A DNA stretch of 64,000 nt from Linnemannia schmuckeri (GCA_029449235.1 JANATG010000001.1:1798001-1862000), one strand, 5' to 3'. Counted from the stretch's first letter, positions 1 to 13,093 are shown. Notes: generated by a model not told the origin, from the letters alone. Numbers and translations are program-made.

Positions 1-766
1 GTCATGGTAATGGTGTTGTTATAGTTGACGGTGATGTTTACCTTTTTTTTTTTACTCACTTCTAACTTGCGTTTTGCTTTCAGTTCTCTTGAATTAACGT
101 TTTGTTGTTTTTCATTCTTTCCCCTCATTGTCTTTGTCATCCTTCAAGGACCGTCAGATAGCTCCTCCTCCCTCTCCTTCACTTTCTCCATCTGTGCCCT
201 CAATAGCCAATGAAGACGAAAAAAAAGCTCCCTTCCTCAACACTCTTTTGCATACTCGTTCTCTGTTTTTCTTCATCCCAATCGGTGGGGGCTCACGATC
301 ATCTCCCTTTCTCTTCTCACTCCCTCTCTCACATCTCACTCACTCTCTCTTTTCTCTTCTCTCTTACTCTCACTCTCTCCTCATACCTCCCTTCTCCTTC
401 TCCTTCACCTTCACTCTCAGCCTTCATCCTCTCGCAACAGTTTCAACTCTCTCATTGCTCTTTCCGCGACTCAACAACCCCCCTTCTCTTCGTCTCTCAT
501 CGATCCAGTTCAATCAACCTTCACCCTGTTACACCGTTAACAATCGCCGATTCCCACACTCCTCATCCATTCTTCATTCCTTTAATCTGTTGTGCTTGTG
601 TCTGTACTGGAACAATATTCCCAACCCAACGCAACGGAAGTGTCATCTAGCTCAGTCACAGCTACCCGTCTTTCACCGCCACCACTAACTTATTTGCTAC
701 TCAATTCAGCTGGGCCCAGCAAAGAGTGAAAGGCCGTTTCAAACGTGTCGGCTTCAGTCTGGAAAC
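1..766. other. Pyrimidine-rich region upstream of the carrier gene
   Basis: This stretch is strongly C/T-rich, especially 300-480 with many CTCTC runs. Open frames that cross it are low-complexity Ser/Leu/Pro strings with no domain. I read it as promoter and 5' leader of the carrier gene. No RNA gene was recognised, and I cannot tell whether the first bases belong to an upstream gene. Confidence 0.5.
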
Positions 767-2555
767 ATGCCCAGCGACGCCTCAATCAACCTCAGGACCT
801 CTGCTGCCGCAGCTTTCTTTGCTAGGCTCCTTGTCCATCCCTGTAAGCCCTTCGTCCCTTCTCTCTTCCTCGCTCATACTCACACCGTGCAATCGAGAAC
901 CAGAGATCTCTTCAAGCTTTGGCCACGAGACTTATATCTATCATTGGAAACATCAATCTGAAAAATTAGTGGATAATCTCAAGGTATCAGTTCAGTACTC
1001 AAAAAGCGTCCCTGAAGGCGTAGTTCCTCGACTGGAGCATCTAGTCTCCAGCCCTCAAAAGCAACTCAATACCCAGCACAAAAAGTCATGGCAGGATCGT
1101 AGTGTTGCTCTTGGGCGACGTTCAGGAGCATCGTTTGCCAAGGACAGGATTTTGTTCTGCCGAGGCGTCTACCAAGGCGTTTCCTTTGCACTTGCTTTTC
1201 AAGTCCCGGCACTTGCACTCTTCCTTTCGACATATGACGGCACCAAACATGCACTCGCCCACATTGCTGACTCGGAGAACATGTCCACCTTTCACATTCA
1301 CCACTTTGAGACACATTTGGTCAGCGGCTTGATGGCCAAGATGGCAGGAACAACCTTGTGGGCACCTATGAACAGGATCCAGAGTATGGCAGCACATCCA
1401 GCCATACCATTGACGCTCAAGGAAGCTTTCAGACTTGCCAAGCAGGTGTGCCGATCAGAGGGACTTTCGGGACTTTGGTCAGGATACGGGGCCACCCTGT
1501 CATCTCTGCTGCCTTACACTATGCTGTATTTTGCATCGTATGAACAGTTGAAACAGATGGCGCGCTGGATGGTTGTCGAAAAGGCTAAAGACCAAGGTGG
1601 AAGCTGGAGCTACCTGAATGCACTCCAGAAGTACTGGTCTGTTCTCGGACAGGCAGATGGCGTCCCCGTCCAGGCAGATCTGTCTCCAGGAACTTTCATG
1701 ATGTGCATTACAGGGGCTGTCGTTCTTTCTTCCTTTGTCTGTCAAACGGCCACTGCAATCCGCACCTTGTCATGGGATCGACCATTAATCGCTACTTTGG
1801 ATACCGAGCAATCGGCATCTCTGCGCCGTCTGCACTCGCTGCCCAACTTGCTCCAGTCTTTCCATCTCCAACCATCTTCCCTGCCCTTGCCGCCCTTGTC
1901 GTCCCTATCGCCCCATTCGCCCACAAGATTCATACCTTCGTCTGCATTGTCCATTGCAGGAGCTGCCGGATTCAAATATCACCCAGCAGTACCATCTCAG
2001 TTCAAAACGTTGATGTCAAGCACCACCACAGTCGCCAGTCAGGCACTGGCGGGTCTTCCCTGGCAGCAGAGCCAACATGCCACCTTGTCTACTACTAGTC
2101 TCCATTCCCTCAGGAGTTCGATTACTCACCAACACCACTTAGCAAGCATACCCTTAAAGGGGCATGTTCTTCCGGTCTCGGCCTTCCCATTCATGCCTGC
2201 TTCTTCCTTTGCTGGTCCCTCACCTGCTTACACGACCCCTATCAACAACAACAGCAAAGTAGGACACTCAGCCTACTACAAGCCCGTCCATATGATGACC
2301 ATGATGACAGCACCCTTGAAACAGGCCAATCTCAACATGCCTGGATTTAATGATAATGAATTGACCAGAAAAATCAGCAACATGACTTCTGCCGTGACAA
2401 CCCGCAGTAACAACAGCAGCAGCATCATCAGCGGTACTACACCAGGACTCCTTCGTACGATCATCCGAGGATTGGGCCCCCGTATCATGTGGACTATCCC
2501 AGGAGTGACCTTAACGACCGCAGGGTTTGAAGTCCTCCGCAATCTAGCCTCGTAG
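767..2555 (+). CDS. Mitochondrial carrier (SLC25) family protein with long internal insertion
   Basis: Exons are 767-842 and 970-2555, giving 553 residues. Splicing recreates the first carrier signature HPLDNLK (about residues 23-29), which the unspliced frame lacks; this fixes both the ATG at 767 and the intron. Repeat 1 continues with a run of small and hydrophobic residues around GVYQGVSFALAFQVPAL. Repeat 2 has a diverged signature (APMNRIQ) and ends in GLWSGYGATLSSLLPYTMLYF. Repeat 3 begins near TGAVVLSSFVCQT, has no recognisable PxDxxK motif, and ends with RGLGPRIMWTIPG, a typical carrier end. Between the two parts of repeat 3 lies an insertion of roughly 220 residues rich in Ser, Pro, Thr and Asn. 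Members of this family exchange metabolites across the inner mitochondrial membrane. The substrate cannot be read from the sequence, and the length is well above the usual 300 or so residues. Confidence 0.8.
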
Positions 2556-2960
2556 ATCGAGCTCAATGGCTTCCTTTTGTTTCTATTTCTACACACTATT
2601 GTCTTTTTTTGTTGTTACTTTTTCGCACTGACTACTTTTCATAGAGTCTTAATGTCCCCTCCTTCTATATGCTTATGTATCTTATGAACCCATACGACCC
2701 TCTAATCCACCCTCATGCTCCTTTTAACGACCTATCTACATAATATCCTTGCGCGTTGAAATAAACTCGATCAGCCATCCCATTGGAGAAAATGCTAAAC
2801 AGTCACAAACCTGACCAAAGGTTCTTTGGTTTCCACGTAGCATAGACCTTCAACAACCCATTCCTCCACACGCGCCTCAGGAACACGTTCAAGGAGCCAA
2901 CAAAAACCATCGACACAGGATACACTCACCCATAACTCCAAGAAACATTTGGAACTGACG

Positions 2961-5900
2961 ATGGCGACATTTGCAACTTGTCCTGACTTGCATCGACACC
3001 CTTCGACTCACCTCGCAGGGTTGGCTGCCATCTCTTTCTGTGCAAAGGACAATGTCGATGACGAGCTGCATGGCGTCCCTCCGGCGACATCTTATATCTT
3101 CGGTCAAAGTCAATTTTTGAAGGTATGCACGACCTCAGGAACGAGACCTGTGTCTCAACAGATGAATGGTATACTTGGTGCAGTTGCTTCCAATGAGTTA
3201 GAGAATTAACTTGAACGTCTCAAATTCACGTCTCCTTTGCCGTCACTTGCTGTCACGCGCGTAGAGTCTTTCTCACCCAAATTTGTGCGAGTACCTGGAT
3301 GTCATCAAAGGGAAACGAGGTAATATATGGCACGAAGTTTTAATGCGAGAGCGTTGTCGTCGTAAATGATACATTGAGTTCTGACCAATCGTCGTTTGTT
3401 ATGCTCTTTAGACCGACTGTTCGTTATTCAGGAACACTACAATGATTCACTGAGACTTATTCGAAGTGCACAGGAAAGCGACGAAAAAGAAGGGGTACCT
3501 AAAGGGTAAATATCATCAAGCTCACACTCGGAGGTCTAAATCCAACTTTCTGACCGATAGCAAGTGCGTACTTACAATGGCCTTACTCTCACCTTGATAC
3601 TCGCAACAGACAAAGCCTATCACAGATTCGAACATGGGCAGCACAGATTCTGGATGGACTCGTGTACCTCAACGCCCACGGAGTAGCACATCGGACACTC
3701 ACCTTATCAAACGTCCTGCTGAACGAAAACGGAACTATCAAACTCTCCAATTATGGACTCTACAACATGACCAAGGGAGGCTCGCTTGTCCAATTCTCGA
3801 TCGGAGATCCTCATTATCTCTCGCCAAGTACCCTTGGACAAGATTATACCTCTGGCCTCCAAGATTACTCGGTAGAGTACATTTTATATAATTTGGTCAA
3901 ATATTTTGTTGCAAAGAAGATGAAACGAACCGAACTTATTACTCTTACTCACACATCTCTACAACTACAATGCTTTTAGGTTGATATTTGGTCCATCGGT
4001 GTGATGTTGACAGAGATGTTTCTTGGAGAGTCATTCTGGCGCAAGGATCGTCTTGACTTGGACGAGTTGATTAACTCGCTTTTCGCAATCCGGCGGCTGT
4101 CAACAAAGTCTAAATCTTGGATCAAGGATTGTCCTGAGAGCATAGGGGTCAACCCTGTAGTCCTATCATTCCTTCAGTCTGGAAGTCAAGCGTGCCAGGG
4201 GATAGCGGGTCATAGAGAGGAAGATAGCGAACTCCAGGACTTTGCGGCGTTCTTGCGGGAATGTCTCAGTCTGGGGGTGTCCAACAGTCGGGAAGCGGCG
4301 CAGATGAGACGCCACGACTTTTTCAAGTCATACAACCTGGCGCAAGGCATTTCAATATCGCCATCAGAGCCAGTGCCCAAGCTGTGGCACGAAAAGCCTT
4401 ACATCCAATCCTCATTCCTTCCCGACTATGAGGGCGAAGTTGAGCGGTTGCGCAAGGCCATCTCTCGGAGCAAGGCTCTGGCTGACGACTCTGAGGCGGA
4501 CGGACAGGTAACCAAACCCCACGATATATTGTCCAAGCTTCCACTTTCCCAAGTGTTTTACCTCTGGAAACTAGCTGGAGGAGATGTCGAGGCGCAATTC
4601 AGGAGAAATGGACGATTGATAGGAACACCAGCTATCCAGTTGTTGCCTAAGATTGTTCAAATCGCAGATTCAAGTGCTGGAGGTAGTCGGGAAGAGCGCA
4701 GTTCTGTCAGGGACATTGCTGACTTGTTCTCGGATATGACGTGCCTCTTACCTTTGGAGAACCTAGAGGCAGAGATTTTAAAGTCGATTCATGAACCCAA
4801 CAAAGACCAGTTCTCATGGGACACGGATTATTTCCTCTTTTCAGATCCAGACGAGATGAACTTTTTGCAAGGAACCATGGGAGACAGCAAGAACAAGGAC
4901 AAAAACGCGGGAAGCAGCAGTAATAGCGGCGAGGATGGATTTCTGTATCCAGATTCGATGCGGTTCACACCCAGAGCGTCCAATGAAGCTACGTCAAAGC
5001 TCTCGTTTGGGTTGGTGACATCCAGTGCACTTGGTTCTACAGGAGGCATGGTAACAGGATTTCAGTCACTGGCTCAACAAACTACCAAGACACGCGTGAA
5101 AGTTCCATTATCGATTCGGGAAAAGGACCTCGGTTACCAGTACCAGCGACTGGCAATGTTCACGGATCTGTTACTTCAGTACCCAGCCTCGCGAGCAGAA
5201 ATTTTGCACCATTCCAAGATCGACATTCCACCATTGCTACGCGGTAAAGTCTGGGCTGCGATCCTTGGAGTTGTGGGAGACTACCAGCAGGTCTACAGTG
5301 ATTTCGACAAGTACACAGAGAAGCCGACTGACCGACAGATCGAGCTTGGTAAGTACGCTCGAATGCTCAACTAAGCATCATAATGATGCCATGATACTCT
5401 AGCCAATATTAACCTTATGCTTGCGCTTCCATAGATGTACCCAGGTGTCATCAATACAACCAGCTCATGTTTTCTCCCTCAGGACACGAAAAAATGAAGC
5501 GGCTGCTCAAGTGCTGGGTCGAGGCAAACGAGCATCTTGTATACTGGCAAGGTAATGAAACTTTGTGAACAGTTGGTTGTTTAAGAATGAAACCACGACA
5601 GTAGTTCATTAATTAGCGCGTTATTATTCATTGTATGACTGTATAGGGTTGGACTCTTGTTGTGCTCCGTTCTTGACACTCAACTTCAACAATGAGGCGC
5701 TGGCGTTCTCTTGCATCCAAAAGTTTTTACCAAAGTACCTGAAAGACATGTTCTTACACGACAACTCCAAGGTGATTCACGAATATTTGGCAGTGTTTCA
5801 GCATCTGCTGTCGTATCATGACCCGGAGCTTTCGAGTCATCTGGACCACATTCGGTTTATTCCTCAGCTTTATGCCATCTCCTGGTTCATGACTCTCTTT

Positions 5901-7314
5901 ACGCGTAAGTCTCTTGCTTTTTGATGCTTATGAATACCTTCGTCGCTACGTATTTGCTGACGCGCTTGTTGCTTTGTTTACTAGACATCTTTCCGTTGGA
6001 CAAAATATACCATCTTTGGGACAAGATCTTGGTTGGTCCGTCGTCATTACCATTATTTGTCGGCATTGCAATTTTACAGCAGTTCCGTCAAGAATTGCTT
6101 CGGTCCGAGTTCAACGAGGCGATCGGTATCTTTTCAGAGTCTTTCCCGGAGATGGATATTGAAAAGTGCATCGAGACCGCGTTGGCAATGTGTAGAGTGA
6201 CCCCTCCTTCGACCTGTTGGCTTTCATACGATCAGGAGTCGAGAGAAATGAGGCGACAGCTGTCGTCTGGATGTGAGGGTGGGGCAGAAACTGGAACAGG
6301 AATGGCGAATAGGGAGATCATTCCTTCTGGTCAAAATGGATCCATTGTTCACGGAGAAAACTTCACTTCCACCACCAACACCGTCAACAACAATGCGTCG
6401 GATCAACAGCAGCTCCAACAAGAGTCCAGCAGGAGGTCAAGAGATCTGGAATTGGAGAAACGACTTTCTGGAGGTTTGTCTCTTGGACACGGCCCTAAAG
6501 GTAGCCTCAACTGGTGGGAGGAGCCGCTCTCGATCGAGACTATGAATGCAGAGCTGGCACCCCGAATTCACCGCTCTGATTTCGTCCGCTTGCGACAGCA
6601 AGCCTTGGTCATTGATATTCGGCCTGAGTCTGAGTAGGTGTTTTATTGTATGATGTTAAGTTTTTCTGTGTTTTAGCGATTTGGAGTCAAAAAGGCCTGT
6701 TTGCTAACTATTGTTTTTGGCATATTCCATAACTCTTGGTATACCTTTAGGTTCCGTAATGGACACTATCCACTCTCAATTCATATAGTCGCCGGCCACC
6801 TCGAGCTCTTGGTCCACATTTTGAGGAAGTTGAAAAAAAACTATCTTGTCGTGATTGCCGGCCGAGGCGAATTTGGCCCTGAGGTGAGGATTCTGAGACA
6901 TTTGATATAGCTTTTATCTTGTATATGTGACAACCTAGTTAACATATTTTCATCATGAATCATTGTGCATAGTTTGCGTCGTCTTTAGTAAGGGAGGGCT
7001 TCCCGAGAGTAGCGCTATTGATGGGCGGTATTGACGCCCTCCGGATCGCAGAGTTGTCACCATCATCGAGCGCCACAGGCGCTGCTTCAGGAGCCACACC
7101 CTTGTCACCTTCGCTTACAGCAAGCACTACGACTACCACCTCAAGTGCAACAACTCCTGCGATTTGTTCTTGTAGAGTGATCCGACAGGCGATTTCGGTG
7201 CACAGCAAGGTCAAGGAGGAAGTTGCTGTTCTCAAGTGCAAGACGCCCTTTGCACCACGATCGACTGTTCGACGACAAGCCGTTATCCGATCTTCCACTG
7301 CTTCGCAGAGCTAG
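2961..7314 (+). CDS. TBCK: TBCK-type protein: pseudokinase, TBC and rhodanese-like domains
   Basis: Ten exons: 2961-3122, 3265-3319, 3412-3505, 3565-3871, 3980-5348, 5435-5551, 5647-5904, 5985-6633, 6751-6883, 6973-7314 (1161 residues). The N-terminal kinase-like domain (about 1-330) has HRT where active kinases have HRD and NYG where they have DFG, so it should be a pseudokinase. The Rab-GAP TBC domain (about 580-810) keeps the arginine-finger region DVPRCHQY and the glutamine finger in VYWQGLDS, followed by LNFNNEALAFSC. The C-terminal rhodanese-like domain (about 990-1090) has DIRPESEFRNGHYP, but its loop VIAGRGEFG lacks the catalytic Cys. Domain order and many short identities match animal TBCK, a subunit of the FERRY early-endosome/mRNA complex linked to mTOR signalling (family knowledge). 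The ATG at 2961 is the first in frame. The Ser/Gly/Asn-rich linkers are lineage-specific. Confidence 0.93.
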
Positions 7315-7363
7315 GAAGTCATTTTCCGTAGGCCAACTATACGAAAAAAAGGAGGTTGTCATT

Positions 7364-7403
<40 letters not shown>

Positions 7404-7564
7404 GGTTTTGTTTAATGTACAAGTGAGGGGAATAGAGGAGGGTTGTCAGGGTTATAAACATAACTATCTTGCCTTATCTACATGGATGTTGAAAGAAATG
7501 CTGGGAAAATGATAAAAAAATGACTAACACAAGCGTAGGTAGTGGAAATAGCACCCCCCCCCTA
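7315..7564. other. Convergent 3' intergenic region with poly-T run
   Basis: This spacer separates the converging TBCK and proline dehydrogenase genes. It holds an uninterrupted T run of about 30 bases starting near 7367 and a short C run near 7553. It probably contains both 3' UTRs. No gene was seen. Confidence 0.6.
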
Positions 7565-10500
7565 TTACATGGTGGTGGTGGGACCGGTAGGGACAATCGG
7601 GGAGGGGACGGCCTGGATCTGGGCACGCTCCTTCTGAGCGACAAATCTGGACCGGAGCTCTTCCCACAACAGGGTGCGCTCGACTGTAACTCCTCCCAAA
7701 ACCGAAGCGTTCTCTTGTGCACGGCTAAAATAATTACAGAAAGGGAAGCGATTTGTTTGTCAGATCATATCTTTATAACATTCCAAAAGCTCCTAAAGAC
7801 ACTGAAAAGCATAGCAAAGAGAGGAGATGGGACTTACCGAATCAAGTATGGGATGACATGGTGAATGGGTCCGTAGGGGACATACTTGAAGATGCCGTAG
7901 CCGTGCTGGCCAAGGGTGTAAGAGATCTGGTCGCACATGCCCATGAGCTGACCAAACATAACCAGTCCAGACTGTGGTGCAAGATCCAGCTCCTGCATAC
8001 GCTCACAAGTACGGATGACAGAGTCCTTGTTATGAGAGGCGACAAACAAAACCGCGGGTGAGGTCTTCAACGACAACGTAGAAGCATCCTCTTCCTGGGA
8101 CGAAGCCTTGTTCTCGATCAACTTTTGCTTCTGGAGGGTCATGGCGCCCAACATGAAGTCGACTCCAGCGTTGTAAGAAGTGTGAGTAGCCTCAATTCCG
8201 TCACAGATGGGGTCGCTCAATCCCAACTCCTGAGCCCTCTTGCGCTCGCTGACCATGTAGGCTCCACGGACCAACTTTGCGGCAAGAACGTATCCATTAC
8301 GCTGGGCATGGACATAGTCTTGCTGAAGACGGCCCAGGGCGTCCTTGAGGTACATCTGGTAGGTGTTGAAGATGAGGGGTCCCTCCACATGAGGCTTGTT
8401 GTTGTAGTTCTCCATGAGGTGAAGGGCGACATTGTCGATGGCGGGCTGGAAGTAAGTCTGCTCAGCATCGATCATGAGGCGAGTCTGGGTCTTGGCAGCC
8501 TGGTCGCAAAGCTTTTCCATGCGGACAAGAACACGCTTGTAGTCATCCAGATCTTCTTTCTCTAAACCGGGAATCTGGGCAGCACCCTCAGTGGCGCCCA
8601 AGAACAAGGCGCGGGTCTCGTCTCTGTTCAACGAGATGGTCGAAGCAAAATCAACCCAGTCGACCTGTCCGTCCTGGTCCCGATCGGCCTCTTTGAAGAG
8701 CTGATCAACAACAGCATCCAACGACTGATCCTTGTTCAAAGCAGGGCTGGGGAGCATCTTGACCAACTGCTTAAACTCCTCCTTGGTAACCTTGCCATCC
8801 TTATCCTGATCCATATGCTTGAACCGGCTCTCAAGGGCAGTCAAAGTCGACGAGACCTGCTGCAACAGAAGGGGAGATCCCATGGCAGTGATCTTAATGG
8901 CCGCGAAGGATTTGGACATCTTGGAGGCAGTCTCGATACAGGTGCTGATCTGGTCAGCAATATGGTCGGCGCTCTTGTTGAACTGGGAGCGGATCTCTGC
9001 GGGTGATTGGTTCTCCAGATCCAGCCCGTCCAAGTCGGCCTCGATCGAGAGATCCAGAATTGAATTGATGCCTGCGCTGCGAAGGGTATTCATGGTTCCG
9101 ATGCAATCCTCTGCCGACTCTCCTCTATTATAAACATATGTATAGAAAGTATGGGTCAGCATGTATATAATGTGCATGTTTTTTTTTTATCTAACCACCT
9201 GGTTATGTGTGAATGACCTGTCTGTCACCCCACCATTTCCTCCCCTCTCTTGAGCCCAGGTGGGTTGTGCACAGCCATATTTTAGTAAGTGTGATAAAAT
9301 AATGTTATCCAACTCAAGTAACCGTATGAATCATCCCTGCATCATTTAGTGTATGTGTATGTATGTGTGTGTGTATGTATATATGTGTGTGAGCGAGCCC
9401 TGGAGACTAACTCCAGGCAGGGTCGTGTGTGTGGATGAGTGAACCCTGACTATGGTTTGCTTCTCCACGGTCTAAGCACCCGTGTTGTTGTGTGTTGTTG
9501 TGTACTGTTGTGCATGGCAGTGGTCGGGTAATGAAACTGACGGGGTGTTTAGCTGATTAGCGTCAAACCCAAAAGTTTGAAAGAATGGTGCCTATATTTG
9601 GTGCTAGCCGCTTTGTTGTTGTTGTTTGTCGATAATTATTTTTGAGTGCTTGAGTCGAATGGGAGTGGTGGGTGGAGAGCGGGCGGATGATCCATTCCCG
9701 TGAGGTGAACATTCCACTGGAAAAAAGAAAAAGAGTCATTCAACCCCAGCGACGACCCAAGAATAAAAACAAAAAATAAACAAAACGGCCTTTTTTTTCT
9801 CGCCTTGTCCCCACTCTCGCTTACTTCAACGGTCCGCTGGTGTATGTATGAATGTGTGGGGGTATGGGTGTATGCAGTATGTTGGTGATGTTACACCTCA
9901 TGATCCACGATGCCATACTTTCCCTCTTTTTCTACTTTATTTTTGTTGCTCTCCCGCACACATCCTTTCTCTTCATTAATCTTACAGTCCCTCCCTTCTC
10001 CCTCTTACCAATTGACATCTTGTTATGACATCAACATTAGAAAAAGAGACTTACCCGCAGAATTGAGCAAAGAAGGTCTTGCGGACGAACCAATAGACGG
10101 GAGGAGTAAGATGAACCATCTCGGCCAGCGAGATCAAACGAGGGGCCAGATCTACCAAAAGGCTAAAAGTGCAAAGCTTGTACACCATCATGGACAACAG
10201 CAACTCTGAGGTCGACTTCTTCTCGACACCAATGCGGTTATGCTCGTCCTTGAGGTCCTGAACAACATCATTGCCTGTAGAGGATATTCCAGCGGCAGCA
10301 GCGGAAGCGGCGGCGTCACGGATAGCAGCCTCCATTTGAGGGGATTTTGCAATCTGGTTCAAGAGGGTGGCAGAGGTGGCCAAAGCAATGGTGCCTCCGA
10401 TAGCGACCTTTTGCCAGAGGGGGGTTTTAGGAACAGGGATGGCTGTGGCAACAACTTTAGGGGGTGAGGTAGAGTGGAAAGGGGAGGTTGAATGGTGGCG

Positions 10501-10632
10501 ACATGTAAGGTTGGACGGCCTAGCGTGGGAGAGTAGACTGGGCTTGGCCAAGAAAGGGGGGCTGCAACGCAAGGGCGAGACGAGTCGCAAGAAGGGCTGG
10601 GCCAAGGTGGACGCAAGGACGCGGGAAGTCAT
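7565..10632 (-). CDS. PUT1: Proline dehydrogenase, mitochondrial, with two EF-hands
   Basis: Exons on the minus strand are 10632-10055, 9124-7838 and 7724-7565 (674 residues). The enzyme is a flavoprotein of the mitochondrial matrix side that oxidises proline to pyrroline-5-carboxylate and feeds electrons to quinone. The first exon starts with an Arg/Ser/Leu-rich, acid-free presequence (MTSRVLASTLAQPFLRLV). The barrel is shown by RLMIDAEQTYFQPAID, GPLIFNTYQMYLKDAL, AKLVRGAYMVSERKRAQELG, FGQLMGMCDQISYTLGQHGY and YVPYGPIHHVIPYL. The last exon gives the family ending RRAQENASVLGG and LLWEELRSRF. Two canonical EF-hand loops, DQDKDGKVTKEE (about 297-308) and DRDQDGQVDWVD (about 339-350), sit before the main barrel motifs, so calcium control is plausible. 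Intron 1 is about 930 nt, far longer than its neighbours. Confidence 0.95.
9125..10054 (-). other. Unusually long first intron of the proline dehydrogenase gene
   Basis: The 930-nt intron has a GTAAG donor at 10054 and a TATAATAG acceptor ending at 9125 on the minus strand. It contains a TG/TATG-rich stretch (about 9350-9400), GTTGT runs (9480-9515) and A/T runs. No exon or RNA gene was recognised in it. Its size stands out, because most introns in this window are 45-150 nt. Confidence 0.75.
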
Positions 10633-13090
10633 TGCGGCTATGTGTTTTGTTGTAAGAGTTGTCGCTATAGATAGGGAGGGTTGAAGAGAAGTTGAGAGAA
10701 GAAGGAAGGTGAGGAGGGAAGGGGAGGGTTGCTGGTTTGTAGATGGAAGTTGGGAGTGGGGATGAGAGTGAGGTTACGAAGTAGAGATTTTTGTTGAGCA
10801 GAAAAAAAAAAAAAAAAAAAAAAGCGGCCGAGGGGCAATGGTGGGGAAGAGGCCTTAAATAGAGGAAAAAAATCTTTTTTTGACCAATCGCATCGCCGCC
10901 CTTGCGGGGTGTCCTGAAAGAGGAAACGAAAAAAGAGATTATCGGGTTATGTGTAAAGGGGTACCATGAGAAACAAGATGGCTACAAGGGCGCTCGTCAT
11001 GTTCATGAAAGTGAAAAGAAATGCGCACACACTTTTCGCATTTCATAGTTTTGTCCCTTTGTCCCTTTGTCAGGCTAGCATCCCTATAAGACACGACTAG
11101 GATCCTTTACATGTGGAACAAGGAAGGAGGATATAAAGCACAAAAGAAGAAAGATGCTTTGGGCGTCGAAATTTTCTTTTTTATTGCTTTTTGTGGGGAA
11201 GGGAGTGTGAGCGAGGCTGAACAAAATAATACAAAAGCAAGTTCATCCTGTCTTCACCCCATGACCACCCTGACGCTTGACCCTGAGAGAAAATAAAAAT
11301 AATAAAAAAATAAAGAAAGAGAAAGAGGTGAAAGGAGGAGGAGAGAAACGCGGAGAGAAAAAAATACAATCATGAACTCCTTCTTTGTCGTTATGTTCCT
11401 TCTTGAGAACAACATGCATATGTTCAAAGAACAAAGCTAAACATGGTTAGTGACAAGATGATAATGATGACAATTTGAGAACTGGAAGAAGAACCCTACC
11501 AGGACTCACCTATGTCCATAATTTTTCGTCATTGAGGGAGGGACGAGGGGAAAAGGGGATGGAACGTCGATTTTGTTTGCCATCTTACCTATGTGTGTGC
11601 ACAAAGAACGTTTGGCCATTGGAGTCCTAGAAAAGGAGGGGACGAGAGACGGAGGAAGAAACAAGCAAAAACTAAAACAAAAAAATAAAAATAAAACGAA
11701 AAAAAAGGGGAGCATGAAACGTGCACACAGTGCATTCAGTGCAACCATGACCATGCCATCGATGTCAGAATCCCCAACCTTGATGCCGCACCTCTTGCAA
11801 CATGTATTCAATTGAACAAATCAAAGCTTCCCACGGGGGTCATGGGCAATTGGAAATTGGACACTGCCCATGGTGGTTTTCCCTCTTCCATTGGATTTCT
11901 GGGAGTATCACACCAAACAACGCATGAACGAGGGATTCATTGTCAATCACATCATTGCTGAAAGATGGATGGGAGAAAAATAAAAAATAAAAAATAAAAA
12001 AGAGAAAGAAAATAAAAAGAAAGAGCCTGCCGTCTCGCCCCCTGCCTTTACATTTTTCCTTTCTTCTCCCTCCTATCCTGCTCCAGTAGAAGTCCTGCTT
12101 CTCGGATCAATCCAGTTTTGAACTTGACCCATCATCGAGTCATATATTTTTCTTTACTATTATTTTTGTATTCCCGACTACAGTATCAGCACAAGAGCCA
12201 GCCCAGCGACCAGAAAGCCAGCCAGCCTTTGCACGAGATTTGGTTGTTCTGCAGGTGGAACCCATAAACGGCCAAATGATTCGAGTCGGGGTTCAGTTTT
12301 CGGCGACAAAAGAAAGAGAGAGATGAGAGACAGGAATACAGAAACGGTCCTAACGAGCAAAAGGGCGTCCCTGAAAACTGTCAATCGGTCGGCCGTCGCC
12401 CGACTGGGTCTCTCATCTACAGTATTCTCAATCTCCGTCGCTCTTTCCTCGTTTTTAATTGACCCATTACTCTCCGAAGAGCGAAAAAGGACTACCTGGT
12501 AACCGGAAACCGGTCAAATATGAATAGCCTTGTTCTTTAAGGAATGCTCCGTGGAACAAGGAAGATGAACAGCGACTGTTGTATTTGCAAATTGCAACTT
12601 TGTTGCTATGCATTTTTCAACCTCGCATGGTTTCTCGTTGCTTGCACATCTATTTAATTCATACCTTTGAGCAAAACGTGTTTAGCTCGGACTGCACCAC
12701 CACACCCAATGCCCCAGAAAAAAAATCAAAACAAATCAACCACGCCTTACAGGAAACAAAAGAAAAGCCAACCAACCGTTCCCTTCTTAGGCGTACACGG
12801 TGAGGAAAAACAACATCAGCAATAAACAAACATGAGCATATACTTCGTTTCTAAATCCGGAGCAGTTTCCTTTTGTCCAAGGTTGTCCATGGACCTAGTG
12901 AAGTGAAGGGGGAGCAGTGCATCTTTTTTTTTTTTTTTTTTTTTTTTTGTCTTTCATCTATTTTTTTCCTCTTTGCGATGAGATTATGATTGTGGCACAA
13001 CTTGCGTCAACTCAACAACTCAACTCAAAAAAGAAAAAAGCACGACAGACCCCTCCAGTCTGAGCACTCCTCTTCTTCCTTGTATCTTTT

Positions 13091-13093
<3 letters not shown>

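Noticed and set aside
128..688. 186-codon open frame on the plus strand upstream of the carrier gene
   Set aside because: It has Ser/Pro/Leu/His low-complexity composition in pyrimidine-rich DNA, overlaps another such frame and starts with a non-ATG codon.
12178..12384. 68-codon minus-strand frame with hydrophobic C-terminus
   Set aside because: It looks slightly like a GPI or tail anchor, but has no upstream exon, no domain and no supporting context.
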